Source: Actinokineospora xionganensis
GTDB lineage: Bacteria; Actinomycetota; Actinomycetes; Mycobacteriales; Pseudonocardiaceae
Direction: 5' to 3'
Length of the DNA: 64,000 nt
Assembly (NCBI RefSeq): GCF_014323725.1
Contig: NZ_JABVED010000001.1
Coordinates: 44,505 to 108,504 of the forward strand
Positions 20,367 to 29,566 of this stretch are shown one piece after another (the first letter of the stretch is position 1; the number at the start of each line of letters is the position of its first letter). A program made the position numbers and the translations under genes. Under the pieces are notes generated by a model. It was not told the origin of the DNA. It searched no databases and was given only the letters and a program-made list of their open reading frames with translations.

Positions 20367-21392
20367 TCAGGCGGATTCCCGCTCCACCAACCGAGTCGGC
20401 AGGACTACTGGGGAGCTTGGTGGGCCGCCGCCGATTTGGGTGAGGAGTAGTTCGGCCATGATCCGAGCCTGGTCGACCACCGGCTGGTGGATGGTCGTCA
20501 GTGGCGGTTCGGTGTGTTGGGCCATCTCGATGTCGTCGTAGCCGACGACGGCGACATCCTCAGGCACCCGCCGCCCGGCGGCGCGTAGCGCTCGTAGGGC
20601 TCCCATGGCCATCAGGTCGCTGGCGACGAAGACGGCGTCGGTGTCCGAGCGACGGCTGAGGATTTCTGTCATGGCCTGTTCGCCGGATTCTCGGGTGAAA
20701 GCGCCGCGTGCGATGTGGTGGGGTTTGAGGCCCGCCGTGCGGAGGGTGTCCTGGAAGCCGGTCAGACGGTCGACGCCCGCGGTCATGTCCGGGGGGCCGG
20801 TGACGGTCGCGATGCGGGTTCGGCCTGCCGCGATCAGGCGTTCGGTGGCCAGCACGGCACCGCCGAGGTTGTCGACGTCGACATAGGTGAGGCCCGGCAA
20901 CTGGTGCTGGGGGCGGCCGCCGACCACGGTCGGGATTCCCGCGCTGAGCAGCAGTTCCGGCAGCGGGTCGTCCCCGTGCATGGACACCAGGAGCACGCCG
21001 TCGACGTGGCCGCCGCGTACGTAATCGGCGAGGCGGGCGTGTTCGGCGTCGTTCTGGGCGTTCATCAGGACCAGTTGGACGCCGGTTCCCATCAGGGTCT
21101 GACTGGTCGCGATGATCATGTTGCCGAGGTACGGGTCGGCCAGCACCTTGGCGTCCGGTTCGCGCATGACCAGGGCGATCGAGTCGGTTCGGCGGGTCGC
21201 CAGGCTGCGGGCGGCGCGGTTGGGGACGTAGCCGAGGCGGACGATGGCGGCGTCGACGGTGGCCTTGACCTCGGGCGACACCTTGGGCGAGCCGTTGATC
21301 ACCCGCGACACGGTCGCGCGCGAGACGCCCGCTTCGGCGGCGACCGTGTCGAGGGTTGGCTGCCGTCGTGTGGCCGTCCCGTCCGCGCTCAT
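20367..21392 (-). CDS. LacI-family regulator of the beta-glucan operon
   Basis: 341 residues. The N-terminal LacI helix-turn-helix ([29 protein letters not shown], about 13-42) is followed by a hinge and a periplasmic-binding-protein-like sugar domain ending [17 protein letters not shown]. The ATG at 21392 overlaps the GH1 stop by 4 bp, so it is the last gene of the glucan operon. This resembles CebR/CelR control of cellobiose genes in Streptomyces and Thermobifida. Its probable operator is TGAAAGCGCTCTCA at 28510-28523, close to the CebR box TGGGAGCGCTCCCA. Confidence 0.9.
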   Translation of the reverse strand: MSADGTATRRQPTLDTVAAEAGVSRATVSRVINGSPKVSPEVKATVDAAIVRLGYVPNRAARSLATRRTDSIALVMREPDAKVLADPYLGNMIIATSQTLMGTGVQLVLMNAQNDAEHARLADYVRGGHVDGVLLVSMHGDDPLPELLLSAGIPTVVGGRPQHQLPGLTYVDVDNLGGAVLATERLIAAGRTRIATVTGPPDMTAGVDRLTGFQDTLRTAGLKPHHIARGAFTRESGEQAMTEILSRRSDTDAVFVASDLMAMGALRALRAAGRRVPEDVAVVGYDDIEMAQHTEPPLTTIHQPVVDQARIMAELLLTQIGGGPPSSPVVLPTRLVERESA

Positions 21393-22726
21393 ACCGTCCC
21401 GTTGGTCCCGTGGTTTTTGATCACTTCCCGATACCAGTATGCGCTGTCCCTCCAGACCCGGCGCTGCGTGGCGTAGTCGACGTGGACGATGCCGAACCGC
21501 TTCGCGTACCCATAGGCCCACTCGAAGTTGTCGAGCAACGACCACACGAAGTATCCCCGCACATCCACGCCCGCCCGCAGCGCCGCGTGCACCGCGGTGA
21601 GGTGGTCGCGTAGGTAGTCGACGCGGTCGGTGTCGTGCACCTCGTCGTCGAAGGCTGCGCCGTTCTCGGTGATCATGATCGGTATCGCCGGGTACTCGTC
21701 GCGCAGGCGGGTGAGGATCGTGGCGAGACCGCCCGCGTCGATGGGCCAGCCCATGGCGGTGAGCGGGCCGCTGACGACAGGCCTGACATCTCCGCACCCG
21801 GGCCACGGACCGTCGGCCCCCTCTTCTCCCAGTTCCACGACAGTCGGGCTGTAGTAGTTGACGCCCAACAGGTCCATCGGGGTGGCGATCACCGCCTCGT
21901 CACCTTCGTGGACGAAGGCCCAGTCGGTGAGCCGCGCGGTGTCGCCACGCACGTCCTCGGGGTAGCCGCGACCGAAGAGCGGGTCCAGGAAGATCCGGTT
22001 GGCCAGCCCATCGATGCGCCGCGCCGCGTCACCGTCGGCGGGGGACGCGGGCGTCACTGCCGCCAGGTTGAGCACGATGGACGTCCGGGCCGTGGCGGGC
22101 AGGGCCGCCCGGAGCGCCTGGGTGCCCAGCCCGTGGGCGAGCAGCAGGTGGTGCGCGGCGCCGAGGGAGACACCGGGATCGGTGCGGCCGGGCGCGTGCT
22201 CACCGGAGGAGTAGCCGAGGAACGCCGAGCACCACGGTTCGTTGAGCGTGGTCCACAGCGGCACCCGGTCGCCGAGCCTGCGCGCCACGAGCCCTGCGTA
22301 CTCGGCGAACCGGGCGGCCGTGTCGCGCTCGGCCCAGCCGCCCGCGTCTTCCAGGTCCTGGGGCAGGTCCCAGTGGTACAGCGTGAGCATCGGGGTGATG
22401 TCGTGGCTGACCAATTCGTCGACGAGCCGGTCGTAGAAGTCCAGCCCGGCGGTGTTGGCGGGCCCGCGCCCGGTCGGCTGCACCCGGGGCCACGCCACGG
22501 AGAACCGGTAGGCGTCGAGCCCCAGGTCGCGCATCAGGGCGACGTCGGAGCGGTACCGGTGGTAGTGATCGGCCGCGATGTCACCGGTGTCGCCGCCCGC
22601 CACCTTCCCCGGGGTGTGCGCGAAGGTGTCCCAGATGGACCGGCCGCGTCCGCCCTCGTCGACCGCGCCCTCGATCTGGTACGACGCCGTCGCCGCACCC
22701 CACATGAAGCCTTCCGGGAACTTCAT
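21389..22726 (-). CDS. GH1 beta-glucosidase
   Basis: 445 residues, full-length family GH1. Acid/base E163 lies in TLNEPW and nucleophile E354 in MITENGA; the family start [19 protein letters not shown] is intact. There is no signal peptide, so it hydrolyses imported beta-glucosides such as cellobiose or laminaribiose in the cytoplasm. ATG 22726 overlaps the upstream permease stop by 4 bp, and its own stop overlaps the LacI start. The partner secreted GH16 enzyme points to beta-1,3- or mixed-linkage oligosaccharides rather than only cellobiose. Confidence 0.95.
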   Translation of the reverse strand: MKFPEGFMWGAATASYQIEGAVDEGGRGRSIWDTFAHTPGKVAGGDTGDIAADHYHRYRSDVALMRDLGLDAYRFSVAWPRVQPTGRGPANTAGLDFYDRLVDELVSHDITPMLTLYHWDLPQDLEDAGGWAERDTAARFAEYAGLVARRLGDRVPLWTTLNEPWCSAFLGYSSGEHAPGRTDPGVSLGAAHHLLLAHGLGTQALRAALPATARTSIVLNLAAVTPASPADGDAARRIDGLANRIFLDPLFGRGYPEDVRGDTARLTDWAFVHEGDEAVIATPMDLLGVNYYSPTVVELGEEGADGPWPGCGDVRPVVSGPLTAMGWPIDAGGLATILTRLRDEYPAIPIMITENGAAFDDEVHDTDRVDYLRDHLTAVHAALRAGVDVRGYFVWSLLDNFEWAYGYAKRFGIVHVDYATQRRVWRDSAYWYREVIKNHGTNGTV

Positions 22727-23649
22727 CCCTTCACCGCGCCCTGCATGATTCCTCCAATTATCTGTCTGCCGAGGACGAGAAACACGATGAGAATCGGGAA
22801 CGTCGCGATCACCGTCCCGGCCAGCACCAGCGAGTAGTCCACCTCGATGCCGCTCGCCGTGTTGGCGATGGCGACCTGGACGGTGGGGTTCTGCGTGTTG
22901 AGCAGGATGAGCGGCCAGAACAGGTCGTTCCAGTAGGTGATGAAGATGAGCAGGCCGAGCACCGCCGCCCCCGGCCGGGCGATCGGCAGCACCAGGCTCC
23001 AATAGATGCGCAGGGTGGAAGCGCCGTCGACTCGGCCTGCCTCGATCAGCTCGTCCGGCATGGCGGAGGTGAGGTACTGGCGCATGAAGAACACGCCGAA
23101 CGCGCTCACCAGGGCGGGGACGATCACCCCGCGCAGGTCGTTGGACCAGCCGAACCACTGGGTGACCATGATGTAGAGCGGGATGATCGCCAGCTGGGTC
23201 GGCACCAGCATCGTCGCCACCACCATCGTGAAGAGCGCGTTGCGGCCGCGGAAGCGCAGCTTGGCGAACGCGAACCCGGCGAGGGTGGAGGTGAGGACGA
23301 CCGACAGCGTGATGGACCCGGCGACCACAGTCGAGTTGATCAGCGCCAGGCCGAACTTGCCCTGGATGAACGCGGTGGACAGGTTGTCCCACAGGTTGCC
23401 GCCGGGCACCAACGGCGGCGGATACCGCCCCACCGACGACTTGTCGCGTGAGGACACCACCACCGACCAGTACAGCGGAAAAGCCGACACCAGCACGATG
23501 GTTATCAACAGCCCGTAGGTTATCCACAGGCTGCCGTCTTTCCCACGTTTCCGTCGCCCCCTCCCGATAGACTGGCCAAGGGCTGTCCCCCCAGGGAAGG
23601 GCGGGGGCTGCGCGGCGGCGGGTTTTGCGGTTGTGGGTGTGGTGGGCAT
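22723..23649 (-). CDS. Carbohydrate ABC transporter permease (MalG type)
   Basis: 308 residues with a Pro-rich cytosolic N-terminus and six predicted membrane spans. The EAA loop [24 protein letters not shown] contacts the ATPase. It is the second inner-membrane subunit of the glucan-oligosaccharide importer. No ATPase gene is in the operon; a shared MsiK-type ATPase elsewhere would be expected in actinomycetes. Its ATG overlaps the stop of the small upstream ORF (TGATG), and its stop overlaps the beta-glucosidase start. Confidence 0.92.
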   Translation of the reverse strand: MPTTPTTAKPAAAQPPPFPGGTALGQSIGRGRRKRGKDGSLWITYGLLITIVLVSAFPLYWSVVVSSRDKSSVGRYPPPLVPGGNLWDNLSTAFIQGKFGLALINSTVVAGSITLSVVLTSTLAGFAFAKLRFRGRNALFTMVVATMLVPTQLAIIPLYIMVTQWFGWSNDLRGVIVPALVSAFGVFFMRQYLTSAMPDELIEAGRVDGASTLRIYWSLVLPIARPGAAVLGLLIFITYWNDLFWPLILLNTQNPTVQVAIANTASGIEVDYSLVLAGTVIATFPILIVFLVLGRQIIGGIMQGAVKG

Positions 23650-23840
23650 CAGGGCGTCCGCTCTTGGGAGGGCGGCGGTTGTGTGGGTGCCGGTCTCGGG
23701 TTTGTCGTGGGCATAGGGGTGCCCTTCGGGGATTCGTCAGGCGGGGTGCGTTTCGAGGGGTGTGGGACGCAGTGGAGATGGCGTTCCCAGGCTCGTGTGG
23801 TGCCGTCGGGAGCGGGCCGGGTCGTGGGTTCGTCGCTCAT
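23649..23840 (-). CDS. Small proline-rich ORF between the two permease genes
   Basis: 63 codons, beginning [19 protein letters not shown] and ending [11 protein letters not shown]. It has AGGA at proper spacing, starts 8 bp after the first permease stop, and its TGA overlaps the next permease ATG as TGATG. The product is hydrophilic and Pro/Thr-rich, with no family I recognise. It may be a real small protein or only a translated bridge that couples the two permeases. Confidence 0.4.
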   Translation of the reverse strand: MSDEPTTRPAPDGTTRAWERHLHCVPHPSKRTPPDESPKGTPMPTTNPRPAPTQPPPSQERTP

Positions 23841-23848
23841 GAGGTGTC

Positions 23849-24796
23849 CTATTCGCTTGACCGGATACGGCGGGTCAACACGAAGTTCACGGCGGCGATG
23901 ATCACGGTGATCAGGAACAGCGTCCATGCGATCGCCGCTCCATAGCCGTACCGGCCGTTGGTCCAGAACTGTTGGTACAGGTACAAAACGATCGTCTGGA
24001 ACTGCCGTTCCGAGCCGCCGTTGTTGTTGCGGGTGGTGTCGAACAGGAACGGTTCCGCGAACAGTTGCAGGGCTCCGATGGTGGAGACTATGACGGTGAA
24101 GATGATCGTCGGCCGCAGGCTGGGCACGGTGATGTGCCAGAACTGCTGCCACCTGCTCGCCCCGTCGATCGACGCCGACTCGTACAGGTCGTACGGGATC
24201 GTCTGCATCGCCGCCAGGTAGATCAGGGCGTTGTAGCCCGTCCAGTGCCACATGACCATCACCGACACCGCGAGCCACGACGACCAACTGTCCGCCCGCC
24301 AGTCGATCGGACTGTCCACAAAGGGCTGAAGCAGCCAGTTCAGCAGCCCGAAGTCGCGGGCGAACATCTGGTTGAAGATGAGCGCCACGGCCGCCACCGA
24401 CGTCACGTACGGGACCAGCACCCCCATGCGCAGAGCCAGTCGTCCGCGCAGGCGGTAGTTCAGCAGGTGCGCGATGCCGAGCGCCAGCAGCAGTTGCGGG
24501 ACCGTCGACACCAGGCCGATGCCGAGAGTGTTGATCAGCGCGTTGTGGAAGTTCTCGTCCGACAAAAGGGTGCGGTAGTTCTCCAAACCCACCGACACGT
24601 CCGCGCTGCCCGGTCTGCGCGGGCTCCACGCCGTCGTCGAGATGATCGCCGTGTACGCCAGGGGAAACAGCCCGAACACGGCGAACAGCAGGAAGAACGG
24701 CGAGATGTACAGGTACGGCGAGACCGTCAGGTCAAGCCGGTGGAGTCGGGACCGCCACGGTTGGCGGTCCCGACTCCGCTGGAGCCCGGCCGTCAT
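23849..24796 (-). CDS. Carbohydrate ABC transporter permease (MalF type)
   Basis: 315 residues with six membrane spans. The EAA loop YESASIDGASRWQQFWHITVPSLRP is visible. It pairs with the MalG-type permease. The N-terminus MTAGLQRSRDRQPWRSRLHR is cytosolic. The ATG at 24796 overlaps the solute-binding-protein stop (24793) by 4 bp, continuing the chain of coupled genes. Confidence 0.92.
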   Translation of the reverse strand: MTAGLQRSRDRQPWRSRLHRLDLTVSPYLYISPFFLLFAVFGLFPLAYTAIISTTAWSPRRPGSADVSVGLENYRTLLSDENFHNALINTLGIGLVSTVPQLLLALGIAHLLNYRLRGRLALRMGVLVPYVTSVAAVALIFNQMFARDFGLLNWLLQPFVDSPIDWRADSWSSWLAVSVMVMWHWTGYNALIYLAAMQTIPYDLYESASIDGASRWQQFWHITVPSLRPTIIFTVIVSTIGALQLFAEPFLFDTTRNNNGGSERQFQTIVLYLYQQFWTNGRYGYGAAIAWTLFLITVIIAAVNFVLTRRIRSSE

Positions 24797-26076
24797 CCCG
24801 CGGCGGCCTTGATGTCGCCCAGTGTCTTGCGCCAGGCCTCGTTCGGGTCGGTGCCCTGTTCGACGCTGTTCAGGGCAGCGGCGAAGATGTTGCCGATGAC
24901 GCCGCTCTCCGGACCCTGCACCTGGGCAGGTGCCTTCGCCAGGGACTCCGGGAAGATGGTTCCGGCGGGCGCGTTGTTGAAGAACGGCGAGGTGAACCCG
25001 GCGACCTCCTTGTCCTTCCACGTGCTCTGCTGGCTCGGGAAGTTGCCGATCGCCTTGAACAGCTTGACGCCCTGCTCGGGGGCGGTCAGCCACCTGGCCA
25101 GCTCGACGGCGGCCTTGGTGTTCTTGCCCTGGCTGGGAACCGTGACGTAGGAGCCGCCCCAGTTGCCGGAGCCGCCGGGGATCTTCGCGATGTCCCACTT
25201 GCCGCTGGTCTCCGCGGCGTTGCCCTGGATGTAACCCATCATCCAGGCTGGGCAGGTGATCGTGGCGAACTGGCCACGCTGGAACCCGGTGTTCCACTCC
25301 GGTGAGAACTCCGGCAGCGCCGCCGACTGGCCCGCCTGGATCGCCTTCACCGCCAGGTCCCACGCCTTGCGCACGGCCGGGTTGGTCTCGGCGATGAGCT
25401 TGCCCTCGGCGTCGTAGAAGGTTTCCTTCTCGTTGCCCAGGACTCCCATGAACACGTGCCCACCCGCGTCGAACCACTTCACACCCTGCGGCGCCTTCGA
25501 ACCGAAGCGGGACCCGGTGGCGACGTAGTCCTCCCAGGTAGGCCACAGTGCGGACACGGCGGCCCGGTCGGTCGGCAGACCCGCGGCGGCGAACAGATCC
25601 GTGCGGTAGCACATCGCGAGACCGCCGATGTCGGTCGGCAGCCCGATCAGCGCCTTCCCGTCCGGTGTGGACGCCCGCGCGACGACCGCGTCCGTCCACT
25701 GCGCGGTGTCGACGCCCTCGTCGCGGAAGTTGACGAACTTGTCCGGCTGGCCGATGTAACCGGCTACCTGCCCGACCTCGATGAGTTCGATGTCGGCGGC
25801 GCCGCTGCCCGCGGTGAGGCGGGCTTGGATGTTCTTGTGGTGGGTGCCGAAGTCGCTGCGGTTCTCCACGATCTTGACGCCGGGATGGGTCCGCTCGTAC
25901 TCGTCGTAGATGGACCTGTCGTTCGGTAAGGAGAAGTTGTCACCGAAGACGTTGACCGTGAGGGTGACGGGACCGGACTGCGCGGTCTGGCCACTGTCGC
26001 CGCACGCCGTGAGCGCCAGGGCGCCCACGGCGAGCGTCGCGACAACGGCCATGCTCGGCCGCCGTGCGTTGTGCAT
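24793..26076 (-). CDS. Sugar ABC transporter substrate-binding lipoprotein
   Basis: 427 residues with a lipoprotein signal: a hydrophobic segment ending in lipobox LTAC (Cys25), then CGDSGQTAQ. The rest is a family-1 extracellular solute-binding fold (LPNDRSIYDEYERTHPGVKI). It captures oligosaccharide outside the membrane for the two permeases. The start at 26076 has GGAG upstream. It lies 11 bp after the DUF1996 gene, so transcription must come from upstream. It corresponds in place to CebE of cellobiose importers, but specificity cannot be read from sequence. Confidence 0.92.
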   Translation of the reverse strand: MHNARRPSMAVVATLAVGALALTACGDSGQTAQSGPVTLTVNVFGDNFSLPNDRSIYDEYERTHPGVKIVENRSDFGTHHKNIQARLTAGSGAADIELIEVGQVAGYIGQPDKFVNFRDEGVDTAQWTDAVVARASTPDGKALIGLPTDIGGLAMCYRTDLFAAAGLPTDRAAVSALWPTWEDYVATGSRFGSKAPQGVKWFDAGGHVFMGVLGNEKETFYDAEGKLIAETNPAVRKAWDLAVKAIQAGQSAALPEFSPEWNTGFQRGQFATITCPAWMMGYIQGNAAETSGKWDIAKIPGGSGNWGGSYVTVPSQGKNTKAAVELARWLTAPEQGVKLFKAIGNFPSQQSTWKDKEVAGFTSPFFNNAPAGTIFPESLAKAPAQVQGPESGVIGNIFAAALNSVEQGTDPNEAWRKTLGDIKAAAG

Positions 26077-26087
26077 GGTGTCTCCTG

Positions 26088-27014
26088 TTACTGCTGGATG
26101 GGGATTCCGTCGGTGCCGCACACGTAGCCGGCCTTGATGCAGTTGTCGACCCGGCGCTGCAACTCGCCGGGATCCCAGGCGTTGAGGAAATCGCCGTGGA
26201 AGGTGTAGCCCGGCGCGGTGGTGACGTTGACGCCGTTCCGCGTCCCCGCAAGGGAAAGACCGCCGCCGCTGACCGGATAGGTGATCAGGAACTCCAGCCT
26301 GGGCAGCACCACGGGGTGGCTGCTCGGGCAGACTCCCGCGACCGCGAACGCCATATGGTCACGGTGGTTGGGTGAGTCCAGCCGGGACCCGTCCCAGCAG
26401 GTCGGGAAGTCGAGGTAGTTCTCCAACTTCGACCCGGCAGGGCAGGAACGGAAATCCCGACTGGACTCCGGATACCCGACACACGACCAGCGTGCGGCCG
26501 GGTTCTGGTCCGGGCTGGTGGCCAGCGCGTTGCCGATCACGTAGCGCAGCCCCTGCGGATGGGCGACCGCGCGCGTGTGGTCGGTGATGCCCTGGTAGTA
26601 GATCGTCACGCGCTCCGGCGCGACCGGTGTCCCGTTCTGGTAGAGGGTCGGCACCCAGTAGGCGGACTTGTCCGACACCGGGTCGCAGTTGGTTCCGCCC
26701 AGCCGCAGCGATTGCAGCGTCGAATGGGCGTCGGTCGTGGTGTTCCCGAAGAACTCGTGGATATGGGAGACACCGGCCCGGCCGGGGAAGACGATCGGGT
26801 CGTCCCCGCGCCGGTGACTGCTGCGGCACTCGGCCCGAAACTCCGAACCCCGCAGCGGAGCCGCCTGCTGCGCCACCATCGCGGCCGCCTGATCCTCACT
26901 CGGCGCGCCACCGTGTCCACTGTGGTCGATGGTCTCGGCGTTGCCGATCACCGCCGTGGTCAGGCATGCGGCGATCGCCAGGCCGACGGTCAGTTTGAGC
27001 AGTCGGGTGGCCAT
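26088..27014 (-). CDS. Secreted DUF1996 protein
   Basis: 308 residues. A signal peptide or anchor (about 1-24) is followed by a DUF1996 domain. Hallmarks are DPIVFPGRAGVSHIHEFFGN, SAYWVPTL, a His/Cys-rich core (RDHMAF, SCVGYPESS, FPTCWDG) and a C-terminal CIKAGYVCG. DUF1996 occurs in fungi and actinomycetes, often joined to sugar-binding modules; to my knowledge its activity is not settled. It sits 3 bp after the GH16 glucanase stop and 11 bp before the sugar-binding lipoprotein, which implies a role in glucan attack or binding outside the cell. Confidence 0.88.
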   Translation of the reverse strand: MATRLLKLTVGLAIAACLTTAVIGNAETIDHSGHGGAPSEDQAAAMVAQQAAPLRGSEFRAECRSSHRRGDDPIVFPGRAGVSHIHEFFGNTTTDAHSTLQSLRLGGTNCDPVSDKSAYWVPTLYQNGTPVAPERVTIYYQGITDHTRAVAHPQGLRYVIGNALATSPDQNPAARWSCVGYPESSRDFRSCPAGSKLENYLDFPTCWDGSRLDSPNHRDHMAFAVAGVCPSSHPVVLPRLEFLITYPVSGGGLSLAGTRNGVNVTTAPGYTFHGDFLNAWDPGELQRRVDNCIKAGYVCGTDGIPIQQ

Positions 27015-27017
27015 GGC

Positions 27018-28439
27018 TCACTTCCCGAAGGTGAACCAGTTCAGGTTGACGAAGTCAGCGGGCTGGCCGCTGGCGAACGTCACGTACACGTCGTGGACCC
27101 CGGTGACGCCGCTGATGTTGGCCGGGATCGTCCGCCAGCTCTGCCAGCCGCCGGTGTTGCCGATGGCGAAGCTGCCGATGGGCGGGTTGGTGCGACTGTC
27201 GAGCCGGACTTCGACCAGCCCGCTCACCCCGCCCGCCGCACCCGAGGCGGCGCGCGCCACGAACTGCGTCGCAGGTGAGCCGGAGCCGAAGTCGATGCCC
27301 CGGTACAGCGCCCAGTCCCCGTTGCCGATCGCGCCGAGGTGTCCGCCGCCGCCGGTGTCCTGGGCGGTGTAGACGCTCATGCCGGACTGCTGCTGGAACG
27401 CCTCCGCCTGGATCGTGCCGTAGGCGCTGCCCCCGCCGGGCGGCGGTGTCGTGGTGGTCGTCGGGGGAGTGGTGGTCGTGGTGGGCGGCGCGCCGCCGCT
27501 GGTCCACACGGCGACGTAGTCGACGACCATCGGGTGCCCGGGGACCGTCGCCCCGGTCGGGGTCGCATGCCCCGCGACCCCGTCCGGGAACGCGCCGCCG
27601 ATGGCGACGTTGAGCAGGATGAAGTAACCCGCGTGCGCGGTCATGTTCTGCCACGCGTCGGCGGGCATCTGGTTCTGGCTCACCGAGTGGAACTGCTGCC
27701 CGTCGACATACCAGCGCAGTTGGTTCGGCGAGACGCTCTGGTCCCACTCGAACCGGTAGGTGTGGAACGCCGACTGGCACGAGGCGCCCGGGCACACCCG
27801 GCTCGCGCCGAGGCCGTTCGTCTCGTTGCACGGGCCACCCGGGTTGACTCCACAGTGGAGCACGCCCCACACGGAGTTGATCCCGTTGACGTTCTCCATG
27901 ATGTCGAACTCGCCGATGCCCGGCCAGTTCCAGTAGTTCCCGCGGTAAGGCGAGCCCAGCGCCCAGAACGCGGGCCAGTAGCCGAGGGCGGCCTGCCCGG
28001 TCACGTTGGGCATCTGCACCCGGCCCTCGATGCGCAGGATGCCGCCCGCGGGGGCCTTGAAGTCGCCTCGGTGAGTTTCCAGGCGCGCCGACGTCCAGTT
28101 CCCGGCGGCGTCGCGCCGAGGCGTGATGCGCAGGTTCCCGGCGCCGTCGAGGCTGACGTTGTTGGGGTTGTTGGTGTGGGCGGCAATCTCGCCGGTGCCC
28201 CAGTTGCCTGGGCCGCCGGGGTAGCCGTGGCCGAGATCGAAGATCCAGTTCGCCGAGGACGGCAGTTGTCCGGCGGCGCCGTTGAAGTCGTCGCTCCACT
28301 GCAGTGTCCACCCGGCAGGGGTCGGGGGGACGGCGGCCTGGGCGGAGACGGTGAGAGGGATGACGACGGCCAAGGCGGCGACGGCGGCGCCGATCGCGAA
28401 GCGGCCGCGGCGGGGTGGGGAGAGGGAGAAGACGGGCAT
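27018..28439 (-). CDS. Secreted GH16 endo-beta-glucanase with CBM6
   Basis: 473 residues. A signal peptide (about 1-35, cut near AQAA) precedes a GH16 catalytic domain (about 42-313). Its signature is E177-F-D179-I-M-E182: nucleophile, helper Asp and acid/base. A Thr/Pro linker (about 319-337) joins a family-6 carbohydrate-binding module (about 339-473, IQAEAFQQQSG and GDWALYRGIDFGSG). GH16 enzymes with this form usually cut beta-1,3- or beta-1,3-1,4-glucan. The ATG has GGAGG upstream. It is the first gene of the operon, behind the LacI-type operator at 28510-28523. The product would feed oligosaccharides to the downstream importer and GH1 enzyme. Confidence 0.93.
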   Translation of the reverse strand: MPVFSLSPPRRGRFAIGAAVAALAVVIPLTVSAQAAVPPTPAGWTLQWSDDFNGAAGQLPSSANWIFDLGHGYPGGPGNWGTGEIAAHTNNPNNVSLDGAGNLRITPRRDAAGNWTSARLETHRGDFKAPAGGILRIEGRVQMPNVTGQAALGYWPAFWALGSPYRGNYWNWPGIGEFDIMENVNGINSVWGVLHCGVNPGGPCNETNGLGASRVCPGASCQSAFHTYRFEWDQSVSPNQLRWYVDGQQFHSVSQNQMPADAWQNMTAHAGYFILLNVAIGGAFPDGVAGHATPTGATVPGHPMVVDYVAVWTSGGAPPTTTTTPPTTTTTPPPGGGSAYGTIQAEAFQQQSGMSVYTAQDTGGGGHLGAIGNGDWALYRGIDFGSGSPATQFVARAASGAAGGVSGLVEVRLDSRTNPPIGSFAIGNTGGWQSWRTIPANISGVTGVHDVYVTFASGQPADFVNLNWFTFGK

Positions 28440-28714
28440 GGGCGGTGACCTCCAAGTCACGGGCAGGGAAACCCATGTTGCGGTGCACAACAAATCTTGC
28501 CGAGTCTGATGAAAGCGCTCTCACGGCCGAATGTCAACGGCTCGGTACGCATCCGTAAAACTGGTCGGGTACAGCGTGACCGCTGGTTGTACTCCCGCGG
28601 TGACTCAGCCGGGGGACGACGCCACCGTCGCACGCGCCGCGACGTGGCCAGGTCGTTGCCAGCCTCAGCACGCGGGTCTTGTGAAACAAAGCGACGAATT
28701 TGTACCATCGTCAC
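28440..28714. other. Divergent intergenic region, glucanase operon / mpaB-like gene
   Basis: 275 bp. The left end carries the glucan operon promoter and operator. The right end (28676-28712) is AT-rich just before the MpaB-like start and probably contains that gene's promoter and a site for the TetR regulator encoded downstream. No further gene is visible. Confidence 0.5.
28510..28537 (-). promoter_or_regulatory. Promoter with LacI-type operator for the beta-glucan operon
   Basis: On the minus strand a perfect TTGACA (-35; complement of 28532-28537) is followed by TGAGAGCGCTTTCA (complement of 28510-28523), a near-perfect LacI-family palindrome with the central CGCT/AGCG core. The operator fills the spacer and -10 area, so bound repressor would block polymerase. 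It is about 70 bp before the GH16 start. Confidence 0.6.
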
Positions 28715-29566
28715 ATGGATGCGACCGAAATGCCGGGACCTGGCTCGCTGCACTGGCGCTACGGGGGTGACCGGCGCGGCTACTTGCTCTTGGTCAGGGC
28801 TGGTTTGCTGCAGCTGATGCACCCGGGACTCGGGGCCGGGGTCGAGCAGCACTCGGACTTCTTCAACGAGCCCTGGCAGCGCGTGCTGAGGTCGGTGCCG
28901 CAGATCCAGGGCACCACGTTCGACTGGCCCGAGGGTGGGGCCACCGCGCGCAAGATCCGGGATTACCACACGGAGATCAAGGGCATTGATCAGCAGGGCA
29001 GGCGCTATCACGCCCTCGATCCCGAGGTGTACTTCTGGGCGCACGCGACGATCTTCGACGCGCTGTTCCAGTCGATCGACATGTTCGGCAAGCCGCTGAG
29101 CGAGGCGGACAAGGACCGGCTCTACGCCGAGGGCTGCGAGATATACCGGGCCTACGGCGTCAGCGACCGGGTCATGCCGCCGAACTGGCCCTCGTTCCAG
29201 GCGTACTTCGACAGGATGTGCCGGGAGCGGCTGGAGATCACCCCGGCGGCCCAGGCGCTCATCGACTTCAGCAAGAACCCGCCGAAGGAGTTCCCGCTGG
29301 TGCCCGCGCCGATCTACCGGCTGCTGCGCAAGCCCAGCGGCAATCTGCTGTGGTGGCTGTCGGTGGGCACGCTGCCCGCGTCGGTCCGCGAGCGCATCGG
29401 CGAGTCCTGGACCGACGCCGACCAGCGCAGGTTCGACCGTGTCCGTCGGGTTGTCAGCTCTGGTTGGTCGGCCGTGCCATCACGGCTGCGCCACACCGCG
29501 CGGGCACGGCAGGGGTATCTGCGGACCGGGTCGGGCCCGGAGGTCGCCAGTAGGCTCACGGTGTGA
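28715..29566 (+). CDS. Oxygenase MpaB family (DUF2236) protein
   Basis: 283 residues from ATG 28715. It has DUF2236/MpaB-type features: LLLVRAGLLQLMHPGLGAGVEQHS with the conserved HP, and YFWAHATIFDALFQS mid-protein. The family includes haem-containing oxygenases (fungal MpaB, bacterial latex-clearing relatives) and many mycobacterial members of unknown substrate. No strong ribosome site is seen, so it may be leaderless. Its stop overlaps the start of the TetR gene (GTGA), so the two are coupled. Confidence 0.85.
   Translation: MDATEMPGPGSLHWRYGGDRRGYLLLVRAGLLQLMHPGLGAGVEQHSDFFNEPWQRVLRSVPQIQGTTFDWPEGGATARKIRDYHTEIKGIDQQGRRYHALDPEVYFWAHATIFDALFQSIDMFGKPLSEADKDRLYAEGCEIYRAYGVSDRVMPPNWPSFQAYFDRMCRERLEITPAAQALIDFSKNPPKEFPLVPAPIYRLLRKPSGNLLWWLSVGTLPASVRERIGESWTDADQRRFDRVRRVVSSGWSAVPSRLRHTARARQGYLRTGSGPEVASRLTV

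Noticed and set aside
27420-27485. Repetitive Thr/Pro coding tract as a CRISPR or satellite repeat
   Set aside because: It is the linker between GH16 and CBM6 domains.
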